28,724 nt of DNA from an uncultured Pseudomonadota bacterium (GTDB taxonomy: Bacteria; Pseudomonadota; Gammaproteobacteria; Steroidobacterales; Steroidobacteraceae). The notes under the pieces were generated by a model. That model had not been told where the DNA came from, made no database searches, and saw nothing but the letters and a program-made list of their open reading frames with translations. Location: positions 1 to 28,724 of the forward strand of contig CAMLGF010000046.1 in NCBI GenBank assembly GCA_946479515.1, read 5' to 3'. The position numbers and the translations under genes were made by a program. Shown here piece by piece: positions 7,722 through 15,499 of the stretch. Numbering within the stretch: the first letter of the stretch is position 1; every line of letters starts with the position of its first letter.

Positions 7722-9620
7722 GTGGAGGCCACCGGCACGCTCGGCACTGCGCTCGCCAATGCGGCGCGGCTGCTCGCCGGCGCGCCGGGCGAAGCGGCCG
7801 AGCAGGCGGCGGAGATACTGCGCGCGATGCCGGACCAGCCGGATGCACTGGCGCTGCACGGCCTGGCGCTCGGGCGCCTGGGTCGCGGCGAGGAGGCCAT
7901 CGCGGCGTTGCGCCGCGCCGTGTCGCTGAACCCGGCGTTGCCGGATGCCTGGCGTGCGCTGGGCGATCACTACACCGCGCTCGACATGCGCGCGGCGGCC
8001 GATGCCGCCTACGCCCAGGCCATCCGTCACGCCACGCGCGATCCGCGGCTCATGGGCGCGGCACTGGCGCTGGTGGAAAACCGCATCCCGGACGCCGAGG
8101 CCATCCTGCGCGAGTTCCTCAAGCGGCAACCCACCGACGTGGCCGCGATTCGCATGCTGGCCGAAGTGGCGGCGCGCATCGGGCGATATCAGGATGCCGA
8201 GACCCTGCTGGCGCGCTGTCTGGAGCTGGCGCCGGGTTTCACCGCCGCGCGCCACAACTACGCCATGGTGCTGCATCGGCTGAACCGGCCCGAAGACGCG
8301 CTGGCGCAGATCGACCGGCTGCTGCAAGAGGAGCCACGCAACCCGGGCTACCGCAATCTGCGCGCCGCCGTCCTCGGCCGCATCGGCGAGTACGCGGGCT
8401 CCATCGAGCAATACCGCGAGGTGCTCGCGGAATATCCGAACCAGGCCAAGGTGTGGATGAGCCTGGGCCACGCCCTGAAGACCGCCGGGCGCCACGCCGA
8501 GAGCATCGAGGCGTACACCACCAGCATCGCGAAGTCGCCGCAGCTCGGCGAGGCATACTGGAGCCTCGCCAATCTCAAGACCTTCCGCTTCACGCCGCAG
8601 CAAGTCGAGGCCATGCGCGCGCAGCTGGCCGGCGGCGAGCTCACGGCGGAGGACCGCCTCCACTTCGAATTCTCCCTCGGCAAGGCGCTGGAGGATGCGG
8701 GGGACCATGCCGCGTCGTTCGCGCACTATCTGCAGGGCAACCGGTTGCGGCGCGCGACGCTGCGCTACGACGCCGACGAGAATCACGCCCACGTCGAGCG
8801 CAGCCGCAAGGTGTTCACGCGGGAATTCTTTGCCGCGCGCGCGAACTGGGGCTGCCAGGCGCCCGACCCGATTTTCGTGGTGGGCCTGCCGCGGTCCGGC
8901 AGCACGCTCATCGAGCAGATCCTCGCCTCGCATTCGCGGGTCGAAGGCACCATGGAACTGCCGGACGTCGGCATGCTGGCGCGGGTCGTGGCCACACGCA
9001 CGACCCGGCCGGGCACCTCGGCGTATCCTCGGGCGCTCGAGAAATTCAGCGCCGGGGAGCTGGCGGCATTCGGCGAACGCTATCTGCGGCAGACGCGCAT
9101 ACAGCGCAAGACGTCGGCGCTGTTCTTCATCGACAAGATGCCCAACAATTTTGCGCACCTGGGGTTCATCCACCTCATGCTGCCGAAGGCGCGCATCATC
9201 GATGCGCGGCGCCATCCGCTGGGGTGCTGTCTTTCCGGATTCAAGCAGCACTTCGCGCGCGGCCAGGCGTTCACGTACGACCTCACCGAGATCGGGCGGT
9301 ACTACCGCGACTACGTCGAACTCATGGCGCACTTCGATGCCGTCCTGCCGGGGCGAGTGCATCGGGTGTTCTACGAGAACATGGTCGAGGACACCGAGGC
9401 CGAGGTGCGCCGGCTGCTCGACTATTGCGGCCTGGAATTCGAACCGGCGGTGCTCCGGTTCCATGAGAACCAGCGCGCCGTGCGCACCGCCAGCTCCGAG
9501 CAGGTGCGCCGGCCGATCAATCGTGAGGGCATGGACCAGTGGCGGCATTACGAGCCCTGGCTGGACCCGCTCAAGCAGGCGCTGGGCGAGGTGCTCGAAC
9601 GCTACCCCGCCGCGCCGTAG
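7722..9620 (+). CDS. TPR-repeat sulfotransferase family protein
   Basis: This 632-residue protein has two parts. Residues ~1-330 are TPR repeats with the usual small/large helical pattern (LGLALGRLGRGEEAIAALRR-like units, PDAWRALGDHY). From ~380 it is a PAPS-dependent sulfotransferase domain. The 5'-phosphosulfate loop is GLPRSGSTLIEQIL at ~387-400, and the C-terminal RRPINREGMDQW segment matches the 3'-phosphate-binding end of the family. The domain transfers sulfuryl groups from PAPS to an acceptor; the TPR part would select a protein or glycan partner. No signal peptide is visible. The start is a GTG, the only start close to the preceding stop. A TonB receptor gene follows at about 100 bases; whether they work together is unknown. 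Confidence 0.88.
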   Translation: MEATGTLGTALANAARLLAGAPGEAAEQAAEILRAMPDQPDALALHGLALGRLGRGEEAIAALRRAVSLNPALPDAWRALGDHYTALDMRAAADAAYAQAIRHATRDPRLMGAALALVENRIPDAEAILREFLKRQPTDVAAIRMLAEVAARIGRYQDAETLLARCLELAPGFTAARHNYAMVLHRLNRPEDALAQIDRLLQEEPRNPGYRNLRAAVLGRIGEYAGSIEQYREVLAEYPNQAKVWMSLGHALKTAGRHAESIEAYTTSIAKSPQLGEAYWSLANLKTFRFTPQQVEAMRAQLAGGELTAEDRLHFEFSLGKALEDAGDHAASFAHYLQGNRLRRATLRYDADENHAHVERSRKVFTREFFAARANWGCQAPDPIFVVGLPRSGSTLIEQILASHSRVEGTMELPDVGMLARVVATRTTRPGTSAYPRALEKFSAGELAAFGERYLRQTRIQRKTSALFFIDKMPNNFAHLGFIHLMLPKARIIDARRHPLGCCLSGFKQHFARGQAFTYDLTEIGRYYRDYVELMAHFDAVLPGRVHRVFYENMVEDTEAEVRRLLDYCGLEFEPAVLRFHENQRAVRTASSEQVRRPINREGMDQWRHYEPWLDPLKQALGEVLERYPAAP

Positions 9621-9717
9621 TGTTCCTTCCGTGGCGAAAGGCATACACTGATTCCGGCGACGGCTTTGCCGCGGTCCGTGTCCGGTGAATCCCGCCTCTG
9701 AATCACGGGGAGCAATC
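9621..9717 (+). promoter_or_regulatory. Leader/promoter region of the TonB receptor gene
   Basis: This 97-base gap holds a weak -10-like TACACT (9644-9649) without a good -35 box, and a strong Shine-Dalgarno GGGGAG 5 bases before the ATG at 9718. No terminator hairpin follows the sulfotransferase stop, so read-through is possible. Confidence 0.25.
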
Positions 9718-12126
9718 ATGACACGCAGCAAACTGCGGAAGATCCGGCGTCTCGAGTCGCAACGTTCCCTTTCCCGTCTGCGCGGTGCACCGTTCGCGGG
9801 CGCCATGCTCGCCGCGGCTGGCGTGGCCCAGGCGCAACAGCCGGATGAGGAGCGCAAGCTCGACGAAGTGGTGGTCACCGCCACCAAGACCCAGCAGAAC
9901 CTGCAGGACGTGCCGCTCTCCATTCAGGCCATCGGCACCGAACGCCTCGAGGAGCTGGGCGTCAACAGCTTCGACGACTACGTGAAGTTCCTGCCCAGCG
10001 TCTCGTTCCAGCAGGCGGGCCCCGGGTTCGCGCGCGTGTTCATGCGTGGCGCGGCCTCGGGCGACAACGGCAATCACTCCGGCCCGCAGCCGGGCGTCGG
10101 CCAGTACCTCGACGAACAGCCCATCACCACGATCCAGGGCGCGCTCGACATCCACATGTACGACATCGCGCGCGTGGAGGCGCTCGCCGGCCCCCAGGGC
10201 ACGCTGTACGGCGCGAGCTCGCAGGCCGGCACGATCCGCATCATCACCAACAAGCCTGACAAGTCGGGCTTCGATGCCGCCTACAGCCTGCAGGGCGATT
10301 CGGTCGCCGACGGCGGCCTCGGCTATCTCGCCGAAGGCTTCGTCAACATTCCGTTGGGCGACAGCGCCGCCATCCGCCTCGTGGGCTGGGCGCGGCACGA
10401 CGCCGGATACATCGACAACGTGCCGGCGACGCGCACCTTTCCCACCTCCGGCATCTCGATGCCGTCACGGGCCGAGGATGATTACAACGACGCCGACACC
10501 GTCGGCGCGCGCGCCGCGCTCAAGATCGACCTCAACGACAACTGGACGCTGACGCCGTCCATCATGGGCCAGCAGCAGAAGTCGAACGGCATCTACGCGC
10601 AGGAATCCGGGCAGGGCGATCTCGAGGTGGCGCATTGGCACCCGGAGAACACCGACGACCGCTGGATGCAGGCGGCGATGACCCTGGAAGGCAAGCTCAG
10701 CACCTTCGACGTCACCTTCACCTCCGCGTACCTCGAGCGCGACGTGGACGTGAACTCCGACTACTCCGATTACGCGTTCTTCTACGACACCCTGTTCGGT
10801 TCGGGCTCGGCGTTCTACGACAACGACGGCGAGCTCATCAACCCGTCGCAGTACATCCAGGGCAAGGACGGCTACACCAAGATCAGCCACGAATTGCGCT
10901 TCACCACCGACCCCGAGAAGCGCACGCGCTTCGTGGGCGGTGTGTTCTACCAGCGCCAGACCCACGACATCCAGCAGGACTATCGCGTCGATGGCCTCAA
11001 CGACGACAGCGACGTCACCGGCTGGGATGACAGTTTCTGGCTCACCAAGCAATGGCGTGTCGACCGCGACTCCGCGGTGTTCGGCGAGCTGAGCTTCGAC
11101 GTCACCGACCGGTTCACCATCATGGGCGGCTTCCGCCAGTTCAAGTACGAGAACTCGCTGGAGGGTTTCTACGGCTTCGGCATCACCAATCCCTACGGTT
11201 CCTCGACGGGCGAGGTGTCCTGCTTCGATACCGGCCACGTGTTCGCCACGGCCCCCTGCACCAATCTCGACAAGACCGTGAAGGATGACGATCACATCCT
11301 CAAGTTCAACGCCACCTGGCATGCCACCGACGATGCGATGTTCTATGCCACGTTCTCGGAGGGATTCCGTCCCGGCGGTGTGAACCGCCGCGGCACCTTC
11401 CCGCCGTACGCCGCGGACTTCCTCACCAACTACGAGCTGGGCTGGAAGACGTCGTGGATGGGCAATCGCCTGCGCTTCAACGGCGCGATTTACAAGGAGG
11501 TCTGGGACGACTTCCAGTTCTCCTTCCTCGGCGAGAACGGTCTCACCAACGTCGCCAATGCGAATGGCGAGGCCGACCTGCGCGGCATCGAGATGGATCT
11601 GCAATGGGCGGTGACCGATGGCCTGACGATCTACGGCGGTCTCGCGCTGCAGGAGTCGGAGATGAAGGGCACGTTCTGCAAGCTGCTCGATGACGACAGC
11701 AATCAGCTCAGCGAAGCGGACTGCGTGGACGGCGATGAAAACCCGACGCCCTTCGCGCCGAGCGGCACGCGCCTGCCGACCACGCCGAAATTCAAGGCCA
11801 ACCTGACCGCCCGCCAGGAGTTCAAGCTCGGCGAATTCGACTCGCACCTGCAGGGGTCGCTGGTGCACAGCGGCAGCGCGAAGTCCGCGCTGCTGCCCGC
11901 GGAGGCGGCGATCCTGGGAGAGCAGGACGCGTACTCGATCTTCGATTTCTCGTTCGGCCTGGCGAAGGAGAAATGGGAGGCGGAGCTGTTCATCGACAAT
12001 CTCTTCGACGAGCGCGCCAGCCTGTACCGGTACACCGAATGCGATACCTCCATCTGCGGCCCCATCGTCTATTCCGTGGTGAACCGTCCGCGCACGGTGG
12101 GGCTCAGGTTCGCGCAGAAGTTCTGA
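9718..12126 (+). CDS. TonB-dependent outer-membrane receptor
   Basis: This 802-residue outer-membrane protein starts with a signal peptide (basic to residue ~22, then FAGAMLAAAGVAQA). A TonB-box-like LDEVVVTATK comes next. The plug domain includes VPLSIQAIG, the usual RVEALAGPQGTLYGASSQAGTI motif and the TNKPD exit. A 22-strand-type barrel follows, with a classic C-terminus (NLFDERASLYRY, then GLRFAQKF ending in Phe). Substrate passes through the barrel using TonB-ExbBD energy. The cargo cannot be told from sequence; there is no siderophore or cobalamin gene nearby. Receptors of this class in oligotrophic gammaproteobacteria often take up glycans or hydrophobic molecules. The ATG at 9718 was preferred over an upstream in-frame GTG (9685) because of its ribosome binding site and signal peptide position. 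Confidence 0.92.
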   Translation: MTRSKLRKIRRLESQRSLSRLRGAPFAGAMLAAAGVAQAQQPDEERKLDEVVVTATKTQQNLQDVPLSIQAIGTERLEELGVNSFDDYVKFLPSVSFQQAGPGFARVFMRGAASGDNGNHSGPQPGVGQYLDEQPITTIQGALDIHMYDIARVEALAGPQGTLYGASSQAGTIRIITNKPDKSGFDAAYSLQGDSVADGGLGYLAEGFVNIPLGDSAAIRLVGWARHDAGYIDNVPATRTFPTSGISMPSRAEDDYNDADTVGARAALKIDLNDNWTLTPSIMGQQQKSNGIYAQESGQGDLEVAHWHPENTDDRWMQAAMTLEGKLSTFDVTFTSAYLERDVDVNSDYSDYAFFYDTLFGSGSAFYDNDGELINPSQYIQGKDGYTKISHELRFTTDPEKRTRFVGGVFYQRQTHDIQQDYRVDGLNDDSDVTGWDDSFWLTKQWRVDRDSAVFGELSFDVTDRFTIMGGFRQFKYENSLEGFYGFGITNPYGSSTGEVSCFDTGHVFATAPCTNLDKTVKDDDHILKFNATWHATDDAMFYATFSEGFRPGGVNRRGTFPPYAADFLTNYELGWKTSWMGNRLRFNGAIYKEVWDDFQFSFLGENGLTNVANANGEADLRGIEMDLQWAVTDGLTIYGGLALQESEMKGTFCKLLDDDSNQLSEADCVDGDENPTPFAPSGTRLPTTPKFKANLTARQEFKLGEFDSHLQGSLVHSGSAKSALLPAEAAILGEQDAYSIFDFSFGLAKEKWEAELFIDNLFDERASLYRYTECDTSICGPIVYSVVNRPRTVGLRFAQKF

Positions 12127-12138
12127 GGACGGTGGACG

Positions 12139-13560
12139 TCAGGGCCGCGTCGCGACCGCTGCGGCGATCTCGTCCACGGTCGAGTGCCGTGCACGCTGCC
12201 TGACGATGTCCAGCGCGGCGATGCGATACGCCTCGGCCATGGTCGGGAAATTGAAGACATTGTCCACGTACGCGTCCACGTCGAGCTCGGCTGCCAGACC
12301 GAGCTGGCCGATGTGCACGAGCTCGGTCGCGCCATCGCCGGCGATCTGCACGCCGATCACGCGCCGGCCGCCGGGGTCCGCCACCAGCTTGAGCAGGCCG
12401 CGCTGGCAGCCATTGATCTGCCCGCGGGCGATCTCCTCGAAGCGCGCTCGGCCCACAACACAGCCGCCGAAGTGCCGCTGCGCCTCGCGCTCGTCGAGCC
12501 CGACGGTGGCGATCTCGGGAATGGTGTAGACGCCCGAGGGCAGGCGCGAGACGGGGTCCTGCGGCACCAGCAGGCCGAAGGCATGACAGGCGGCGCGGCG
12601 CCCCTGCTCCATCGACACGGACGCGAGCGCGGGCGGGCCGATGACGTCGCCTGCCGCATAGACGCCGGGCGCCGTGGTCTGCAGCGTCTCGTCCACCTGG
12701 ATGTGCCCGCGCGCGGTGAGAGCGATTCCGGCGGAGTGCAGGTGCAGGCCATCCACGTTGGCGGCACGCCCGAGCGCCACCAGCGCCTTGTCGGTCCGCA
12801 GCACCTGGCCGCTGGTGAGCTCGGTGCGCACCTGCGAGACACCGTCCCAGTGCGTCGACACGGCTTCGCGGCGCGGCAGGTACTCGCCGCCTGCCTGCCG
12901 CAGCTCGTCGAGGTAGAAGCGCGTGAGCTCGGGATCGAGGAAGCCCAACGGCCGCTCGTACTGGTCGGCCTGCGTCACCTGGCAGCCGAGCGCCGCGAAC
13001 ATCGCCGCGTACTCGCTGGCGATCACGCCGCCACCAAGTACCAGCAGGCTGCGCGGTAGATAGGCGAGCGAGAGGATGGAATCGCTGTCCAGCACGTGCT
13101 CGTGGTCCACGGTGAGGTGCGTGGGCGTGCGTGGGCGCGAACCCGTGGCGATGACGATGCGCGGCGCATCGACGCGTTCCTGCCCGCCGTCGATGCGGCG
13201 CAGGGCGAGCGAATGGCCGTCGATGAAGCTCGCGCGGCCGCGCAACAGCGTGACCTGGTTGCGCTCGAGCTGTGCCGCCATGCAGGCATCGTGCGCGGCG
13301 ATGGTCCGGTTCACTCCGTCGAGCAGCGACTGGATCGGCTGCGCGGAGAGGTCCACCCGCCGGATGCGCTGCCGCAGCGCGTGTTCGCGCAGCGACTTGC
13401 TCGGAATGGTGCCCGTGTGCACGCAGTTGCCGCCGACCTGGCGCTCGCGTTCGATGACGGCGACCCGCTTGCCGGCCTTGGCCGCCTGGACGGCCGCCTT
13501 CTGCCCGGCCGGGCCCGAGCCGATGACGACCAGGTCGAACCGGCGCGCATCGCCGCTCAT
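12139..13560 (-). CDS. sthA: Soluble pyridine nucleotide transhydrogenase (SthA-type flavoprotein)
   Basis: This 473-residue protein is a flavoprotein of the dihydrolipoamide-dehydrogenase fold. It has an FAD Rossmann motif GSGPAG (14-19), a second nucleotide site (LVLGGGVIASEYA), an FAD-ribityl motif (GVYAAGDVIG) and a C-terminal interface helix (NFPTMAEAYRIAALD). The redox-disulfide position reads C46-V-H-T-G-T51: the second cysteine is Thr, as in SthA, which transfers hydride between NADPH and NAD without a disulfide. This separates it from lipoamide dehydrogenase and mercuric or glutathione reductase. The ATG overlaps the TGA of the HDOD gene (ATGA) and has no Shine-Dalgarno, so translation is probably coupled. 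It balances cytosolic NADPH. It converges with the TonB receptor gene, 12 bases apart. Confidence 0.9.
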   Translation of the reverse strand: MSGDARRFDLVVIGSGPAGQKAAVQAAKAGKRVAVIERERQVGGNCVHTGTIPSKSLREHALRQRIRRVDLSAQPIQSLLDGVNRTIAAHDACMAAQLERNQVTLLRGRASFIDGHSLALRRIDGGQERVDAPRIVIATGSRPRTPTHLTVDHEHVLDSDSILSLAYLPRSLLVLGGGVIASEYAAMFAALGCQVTQADQYERPLGFLDPELTRFYLDELRQAGGEYLPRREAVSTHWDGVSQVRTELTSGQVLRTDKALVALGRAANVDGLHLHSAGIALTARGHIQVDETLQTTAPGVYAAGDVIGPPALASVSMEQGRRAACHAFGLLVPQDPVSRLPSGVYTIPEIATVGLDEREAQRHFGGCVVGRARFEEIARGQINGCQRGLLKLVADPGGRRVIGVQIAGDGATELVHIGQLGLAAELDVDAYVDNVFNFPTMAEAYRIAALDIVRQRARHSTVDEIAAAVATRP

Positions 13561-14441
13561 GCGAAGCTTTCGGCGGTGGCGTAGATCGCAGCCCGTTGCG
13601 CCATGATGCTGAACAGCTCGTCCGGGTAGATGGACAGCTCGTCCATCCACACGGACACCGGGCCGAGCATCGAGTCCGGCAGCTCGCCGCCGGCGCCGGG
13701 CGTGCGCAGCTCGTCGGAGATCTGGCGCGCCAGGGCCACTTCCATGACCTCGGTGCGCGATTCGTTGGCTTCCTGCGGCTCGCGCCAGTGGGCGATGGCC
13801 GCGCTCACCGCCGGCGGCAGGTTCCAACAGGCGGCGAGCAGCGCGCCGACGCGCGCCTCGTGCTTGTGCGCGAACGGCAGGATCTGCGCGGACTGGGGGT
13901 TCAGGTGGTTCTTCAGCGCGGCGTTGCCCACGCGCGCCAGCACCACCGCCAGGCCCACGCGATGCAGCAGTCCGCACAGATAGGCGGATTCGACGTTGCG
14001 CCGCTTGAGGCGCGCGATTTCCTGGGCGAAGAGCGCGACGATCACCGACTCGCGCCACAGGTCGTGCATCTCCTTGTGGAAGTAGGTGGACGCGAACACC
14101 TGGCTCTGCACGGCGGCGGAGAAGGTGATGGTGCGGATCTCGCGCATGCCCAGCCAGGCGATGGCCTGCGGCAGCGTGACCACCGGCGTGCGTCGCGCGT
14201 ACAGCGCCGAATTGGCCACGCGCATGACCTGGCCGGCGAGCGCCACGTCGCGCTGGATCAGCCTGGCGAGTTCGGCTGAATTCGTCGCGACTTTCGCGTC
14301 GTCGTCGAGCTCGGAGCGCGTCAACCGCTGCACCTCCGCGGCCACCTGCGGCGGCGGCGGCAGTTCGAGGGAGTCATCGGTCATCGCCGCGTGCAGCACG
14401 CGGTCGAGTTCTTGGTCCGGAAGCGGGGCAGGTTGATTCAT
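13557..14441 (-). CDS. HDOD-domain signalling protein
   Basis: This 294-residue protein is a stand-alone HDOD domain. Characteristic stretches are LPPPPQVAAEVQRLT, LIQRDVALAGQVMRVANSALY, TLPQAIAWLGMREI and LCGLLHRVGLAVVL. The metal-binding His-Asp pair of true HD phosphohydrolases is replaced by His-Arg, so no hydrolase activity is expected; HDOD proteins act as regulatory scaffolds in signalling. No GGDEF, EAL or receiver domain is attached. The gene overlaps the SthA gene by 4 bases, and this pairing with a redox enzyme is its most informative context. The ATG at 14441 has only weak upstream purine content. Confidence 0.88.
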   Translation of the reverse strand: MNQPAPLPDQELDRVLHAAMTDDSLELPPPPQVAAEVQRLTRSELDDDAKVATNSAELARLIQRDVALAGQVMRVANSALYARRTPVVTLPQAIAWLGMREIRTITFSAAVQSQVFASTYFHKEMHDLWRESVIVALFAQEIARLKRRNVESAYLCGLLHRVGLAVVLARVGNAALKNHLNPQSAQILPFAHKHEARVGALLAACWNLPPAVSAAIAHWREPQEANESRTEVMEVALARQISDELRTPGAGGELPDSMLGPVSVWMDELSIYPDELFSIMAQRAAIYATAESFA

Positions 14442-14463
14442 GACGCGTCGCTGGAAACGGAAA

Positions 14464-14488
14464 GACCCGAACCGTTAACGGCCGGGTC
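14464..14488 (-). terminator. Candidate terminator of the ECF42/DGPF/VOC transcript
   Basis: On the minus strand an outer stem GACCCG/CGGGTC encloses the inner palindrome CCGTTAACGG, with small bulges. It is followed by TTTCCGTTT. It lies about 107 bases past the VOC stop and 23 bases before the HDOD ATG, so it could end the upstream transcript, or act as a leader structure of the HDOD mRNA. Confidence 0.4.
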
Positions 14489-14594
14489 GCAGCTGCCTTG
14501 AAGCGGGCGCCCGGATCGGGCGGCTTCGCGCCAGGTCGTCAGCGCCAATTCGTCAGTAGATCAGGGGCTTGCGTACGGTGTGTGGCCGAATTCG

Positions 14595-15005
14595 TCAGCT
14601 CGCGTGTGCGACTGGGGCGCCGCTCATGTGCACCAGCTCCCAGGTGTGGCCATCGAGGTCTTCATAGCCGTGCGCGTACATGAAGCCGTGGTCCTGGGCC
14701 GCGCGGGGCACCAGTGCGCCCGCCGCGCGCGCCTTGGCAACCAGTTCGTCCACCTGCTCCCGGCTGCTGCAGGACAGGCAGGTGAGCGTCTCGGTGGCCT
14801 GGCGCGTGTCGGCGATTGCCTTGCAGGTGAAACTGCTGAAGAACTTCTCGGTGAGCAGCATCACGAACAGATTGTCGCCGACGATCATGCAAGAGGCGTT
14901 CTCGTCGGTGAACTGCGGATTGAAGGAGTAGCCCACCTTCGTGAAGAAATCTACGGAGCGTTGCAGGTTCCTGACCGGTAGATTGACGAACATCTGCGAG
15001 TGCAT
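14595..15005 (-). CDS. VOC (glyoxalase/extradiol dioxygenase-fold) family protein
   Basis: This 136-residue protein is a small vicinal-oxygen-chelate domain. It opens with MFVNLPVRNLQRSVDFFTKV, continues with FNPQFTDENASCMIVGD and FVMLLTEKFF, and ends with GYEDLDGHTWELVHM, whose Glu is the usual C-terminal metal ligand. This subfamily is commonly annotated as glyoxalase-like, but the reaction is unknown and real lactoylglutathione lyase activity should not be assumed. AGAGGA lies 7 bases before the ATG at 15005. It follows the DGPF gene by 20 bases and is presumably expressed with it. VOC and DGPF/YCII proteins are recurrent neighbours of ECF sigma factors with C-terminal extensions, which agrees with the context here. 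Confidence 0.88.
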   Translation of the reverse strand: MHSQMFVNLPVRNLQRSVDFFTKVGYSFNPQFTDENASCMIVGDNLFVMLLTEKFFSSFTCKAIADTRQATETLTCLSCSSREQVDELVAKARAAGALVPRAAQDHGFMYAHGYEDLDGHTWELVHMSGAPVAHAS

Positions 15006-15025
15006 GGCGCAGTCCTCTGTGGATG

Positions 15026-15391
15026 TCAGGGCGCGGCGGCCGCGGCCAGCTTCTGCGAGTCCACCTGCAGCTCGCGCGTCGGGCGGATCTCGATGCTGCC
15101 GTACCGGGCCGGCGGAATTTTCGACGCGAGCTGGATGGCTTCGTTGAGATCGCGAGCTTCGATGAGATAGAACCCGGCGAGCGCCTCCTTGGTCTCGGCG
15201 AACGGGCCGTCGGTCACGGTGGCGCGCCCATTGCGCACCCGGACAGTGGTCGCGGTGTGCACAGGGTGCAGCGGCGTGCCGGTGATGAAGTGGCCGCTGG
15301 CCTGCATCTCCTGTGAGCAGGCGAAGCATGCCTCGTCGGGCGCGGAGCTCCAGTGTTCGGGCGACAGATACACGAGGCAGAGGTATTTCAT
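15026..15391 (-). CDS. DGPF/YCII-family protein
   Basis: This 121-residue protein starts with MKYLCLVYLS and carries the signature TDGPFAETKEALAGFYLIEA (DGPF at 61-64) plus the closing EIRP segment. These are YCII-related ferredoxin-like proteins of uncertain biochemistry. They are the hallmark genomic neighbours and known targets of ECF42 sigma factors. AGGAG lies 6 bases upstream of the ATG. The sigma factor gene is immediately upstream on the same strand, with a candidate ECF42 promoter in the 108-base gap. Confidence 0.92.
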   Translation of the reverse strand: MKYLCLVYLSPEHWSSAPDEACFACSQEMQASGHFITGTPLHPVHTATTVRVRNGRATVTDGPFAETKEALAGFYLIEARDLNEAIQLASKIPPARYGSIEIRPTRELQVDSQKLAAAAAP

Positions 15392-15429
15392 CGCGGGCTC
15401 CTGGTGCGCAGTGTGGCGCTTGGGATTTG

Positions 15430-15456
15430 GTCGAATGGGACGAAGAATTTTCGACA
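15430..15456 (-). promoter_or_regulatory. Candidate ECF42-type promoter of the DGPF gene
   Basis: On the minus strand TGTCGA (15456-15451) is followed after 17 bases by CGAC (15433-15430), and the DGPF ATG lies 38 bases further on. As I recall the published ECF42 consensus, it is TGTCGA at -35 and CG(A/T)C at -10, so both boxes match at normal spacing, between the sigma gene and its expected target. The match was made by eye and from memory. Confidence 0.55.
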
Positions 15457-15499
15457 GGCAGCGTGCCGGTGGGGGAGGGAATGAAAAAGTCGATCGTCG

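Noticed and set aside
7671..9923. Minus-strand 750-codon frame opposite the TPR-sulfotransferase gene
   Set aside because: The plus strand encodes convincing TPR and sulfotransferase motifs; the antisense product has no domain or plausible start signal.
12139..13560. Dihydrolipoamide dehydrogenase or mercuric reductase annotation
   Set aside because: The second redox cysteine is Thr51 and the C-terminus matches SthA, so a disulfide reductase is unlikely.
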